Made by a program: the position numbers and the translations under genes. From positions 73,920,513 through 73,984,512 of the forward strand of contig NC_134648.1 of the NCBI RefSeq assembly GCF_030463565.1: a DNA stretch of 64,000 bases, in the 5' to 3' direction. The notes beneath the pieces are model-generated. The model saw only the letters and a program-made list of their open reading frames with translations. It had not been told where the DNA came from and did not search any database. This DNA is from Pelecanus crispus. Its lineage: Eukaryota; Chordata; Aves; Pelecaniformes; Pelecanidae. Shown here piece by piece: positions 61,838 through 64,000 of this stretch; the stretch's first letter is position 1; the number at the start of each line of letters is the position of its first letter.

Positions 61838-62281
61838 GTGACGAAAGAAGGGCACCGTTTGCTTTTGCTATTTAACCTGAATAATCTGAATTTTCTAAGC
61901 AGAGAAGATGATTTAGGACAGCCTGATTACCTACTAGAACGTGCAAGATCAAGTGAAAAGGTTTCTTCTGAAAGCGTTACTTTGTCCTCCCACAAACCAA
62001 ATCATCGGCTTCTGAATGCTCCAAGTTTTAACAGTGGAGAACTGTCAAAATTGGTCTTTTGGGATTTTCTTGAACATAATCTTGAGGCTTCATGAGCAAT
62101 TCTCTCTTAGACCATAACTGAATGTGCATCAAATACTGGATCCTCTTTGGAACCTACCCCCAGATCTGGGCCTTCTGTCCTAACCTCAGCTTCTAGCCCG
62201 AAAAACTTAGAAACTTCCATTTCACGGGCATTACAGGATAAACAGGTATTAACAAAAAAAAAAAAGGATTTACAAATCTGA
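61838..62281 (+). pseudogene. Coding-like + strand frame with two in-frame stops, unidentified
   Basis: One reading frame runs 148 codons from 61838 to 62281, broken only by TGA at 62093 and TAG at 62108, fifteen bases apart. The residues on both sides look protein-like, for example EDDLGQPDYLLERARSSEK and LSKLVFWDFLEHNLEAS before, SGPSVLTSASSPKNLETSIS after. Both halves share the same frame, so they are probably one former frame. A 12-A run follows at 62254-62265. I do not recognise the family. It may be a decayed retrocopy, a relic exon, or chance. Confidence 0.35.
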
Positions 62282-63093
62282 TTATAAACTTTATTTCCAT
62301 TGCTCAGCTTTAAATGTTTCACAAAAAATAGCACTCCACCTTTTCTATAAAACGTTGACAATAAACAAAACTGTCCATGTTTAATCTTGAAACAAGAGAT
62401 GGAGAAAACAAAAAATCTTACTAGGACAAAGTTCTTCATTATTCAATGTCTATTAACATGTGGAATATTGCTATTTAATTTTTGTATTTGTCACTAAAAC
62501 ATGGTTACTTGACATCTACTTCAGCCACTATGAGGGAGATCCGAACAAGAGACAGTGAAACCATATGCTCCTTAAACTGACTTCCACATTTTACTTTTGA
62601 TGTTTCAAAAAGAAAAGTTGCTGCTCTATTCTAACAAGCTTGGAATTGGAAAATAACACCTATATCATACACACAATGATTCTGATGTAGGGAACAGTAG
62701 CTCCTAGGATGCATTAAAATGACACAGTTAAAACTGAAATGTAAAGTATAATGGTTTAATTTTACCAGTGAACAACAGAGTAATTTAAAACCAAACTTTT
62801 AAAGCTGTTCATTTATTCAGACTGAGACATGTAACAATTGGGTCCTTTTTTCACGCTCTGTACTATCGCTTGACTTTTAATGTTAACTTAATTGGCAGCC
62901 TAATTTCAGTTAATGTCAGAAAAAATCCCAACTTGTTAGCATAAGTATAAAGACTAGACAAGAAGAAATCACGCTGAACATCTTGAAATGTATGTTCTCT
63001 AAAACCTGTTTTACAAAAGGCTATACATAGCCTCAGGTTTTGCTATAAATGAGAGCTCAGTTGAACAGCAATGCAGCAAACTCACAAACCTTT

Positions 63094-63251
63094 TCAATGT
63101 TTAAAATTTCTTTGGTGTTCCATATTTTGACTTTTAAAAATAATACGTGACACTTCTCCTTGCTTCTTGTCCTCATAATCTCCACATCCGTTGCCACAGT
63201 TCAAATGCTGGCCAACTATGCTAACACTAGAAGTCCTCTTATCATCAAATG
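63094..63251 (-). other. Exon-like segment of uncertain status
   Basis: A strong - strand acceptor (T-rich tract, then GGCTAG) precedes an open frame of about 52 codons (FDDKRTSSVSIVGQHLNC ... FKSQNMEHQRNF) ending in TGA. A weak internal donor (CAC|GTATTA) would leave phase 1, as the first recognised TOGARAM1 exon requires. The peptide does not resemble the human linker that I remember, so a cryptic exon is as likely as a real one. Confidence 0.25.
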
Positions 63252-63699
63252 CTAGCCATGCAAAAGGAAAAAAAATCAAAAAAAAAATAGAACTAGTTTT
63301 TCCTGTGTGCTACAGGATTCTCAAATAGTTATTTTCAGAGACCCACAGACTGGTTTTACGCATACAATATGAGCGTTCTTGCCTACAGAAATCCGAGCAT
63401 TTCAACAAAGATGCTCAGGCTCTGTTCATTTTTCACATGCAAAGGCTTTCATCTACAGATAAAGCCAGGTTGAAAGTTTAACTCAAAGGTTGAAAAATTA
63501 TTTTTTAGTTCAAAGTCTTTCCAATATGAACAACTGAATACTAAGTGATTCATCATTAAACGCCAAATTGAGTCGTAAGTCAACTAAGTGAAAATAGTAC
63601 AATACTGGTTAAAACACGAGAAATGTTTGTGGTGAATAAGGATGGAAGAAAGGAGTCCTTTACATTCTTGTACTGATAACAGCCTTGTTACTCATGCGT

Positions 63700-64000
63700 A
63701 AGGCATGCATTACTCCTCTCTACAACTACCTGACAGGAGGCTGTAGTGAGGTGGGGGTTGGTCTCTTCTCCCAAGTAGTTAGCGATAGGACGAGAGGAAA
63801 TGGGCTCAAGCTGCGCCAGGGGAGGTTTAGATTGGATATTAGGAAAAATTTCTTCATGGAAAGGGTGGTCAAGCACTGGAACAGGCTGCCCAGGGAAGTG
63901 GTTGAGTCCCCATCCCTGGAGGTATTTAAAAGATGTGTAGGTGGATATGGTAGGACGCGTAGGGACATGGTTTAGTGGTGGATTTGGCAGTGCTACGTTA
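63700..64000 (+). mobile_element. CR1 LINE 3' part, running off the window
   Basis: Encodes [20 protein letters not shown], then [18 protein letters not shown] and [18 protein letters not shown], the CR1 ORF2 C-terminus, on +. It extends about 80 codons further 5' than the 21.5 kb copy and continues beyond 64000. Confidence 0.95.

Larger units (their letters stand above)
61345..64000 (-). other. TOGARAM1: TOGARAM1 intron reaching the right edge
   Basis: The exon at 61252-61344 needs a phase-1 upstream exon. I found none that matches the known TOGARAM1 linker in the remaining 2.6 kb, so the large N-terminal exon is probably outside the window. The stretch contains a broken + strand frame, one - strand exon-like segment and a CR1. 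Confidence 0.55.

Overview
This is a vertebrate nuclear window, almost certainly from a bird. Genes are split by GT-AG introns, promoters are CpG islands, and the only well-preserved transposons are CR1 LINE 3' ends. The gene order FANCM - FKBP3 - PRPF39 - TOGARAM1 matches, in inverted orientation, the block known from human 14q21 (from memory, not searched here).

Layout: 1-3.1 kb has no gene I can support. A five-exon + strand gene at 3.3-13.1 kb encodes a SOUL/heme-binding-protein (HEBP) family protein with an acidic N-terminal extension. From 13.1 to 18.5 kb I see only non-coding DNA and an old CR1. The first four coding exons of FANCM lie on the - strand at 18.56-22.91 kb; no later FANCM exon is visible anywhere to the left, so the SOUL-like gene is either nested in a very long FANCM intron 4 or marks a break in the locus. 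FANCM and FKBP3 (+, 23.19-28.01 kb, seven exons) share a 283-bp head-to-head promoter that contains a perfect 46-bp-arm palindrome flanked by two YY1-type sites.

FKBP3 converges on PRPF39 (-, coding 29.51-41.59 kb, 13 coding exons, complete 669-codon frame). One PRPF39 intron carries a textbook C/D box snoRNA that I identify as SNORD127, with a guide against 18S rRNA. The PRPF39 promoter (about 44.7-44.9 kb, with a 22-bp tandem repeat carrying NRF1-type sites) sits less than 100 bp from a polyadenylation signal of the upstream gene TOGARAM1 (-, 45.60-61.34 kb). Fourteen 3' exons of TOGARAM1 are in the window (738 codons: part of the linker, then TOG3 and TOG4); its N-terminal part lies off the right edge. 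Beyond its last recognised exon are a + strand coding-like stretch broken by two in-frame stops, a - strand exon-like segment, and a CR1 element running off the end.

Functionally these are housekeeping genes that are neighbours rather than a pathway: replication-fork repair (FANCM), a nuclear prolyl isomerase (FKBP3), U1 snRNP-linked splicing (PRPF39, with an rRNA-modification snoRNA in its intron), and ciliary microtubule regulation (TOGARAM1). I see no prokaryotic, viral or defence-type system. The items most worth checking are the SOUL gene inside FANCM, the promoter palindrome, and the broken + strand frame at 61.8-62.3 kb.
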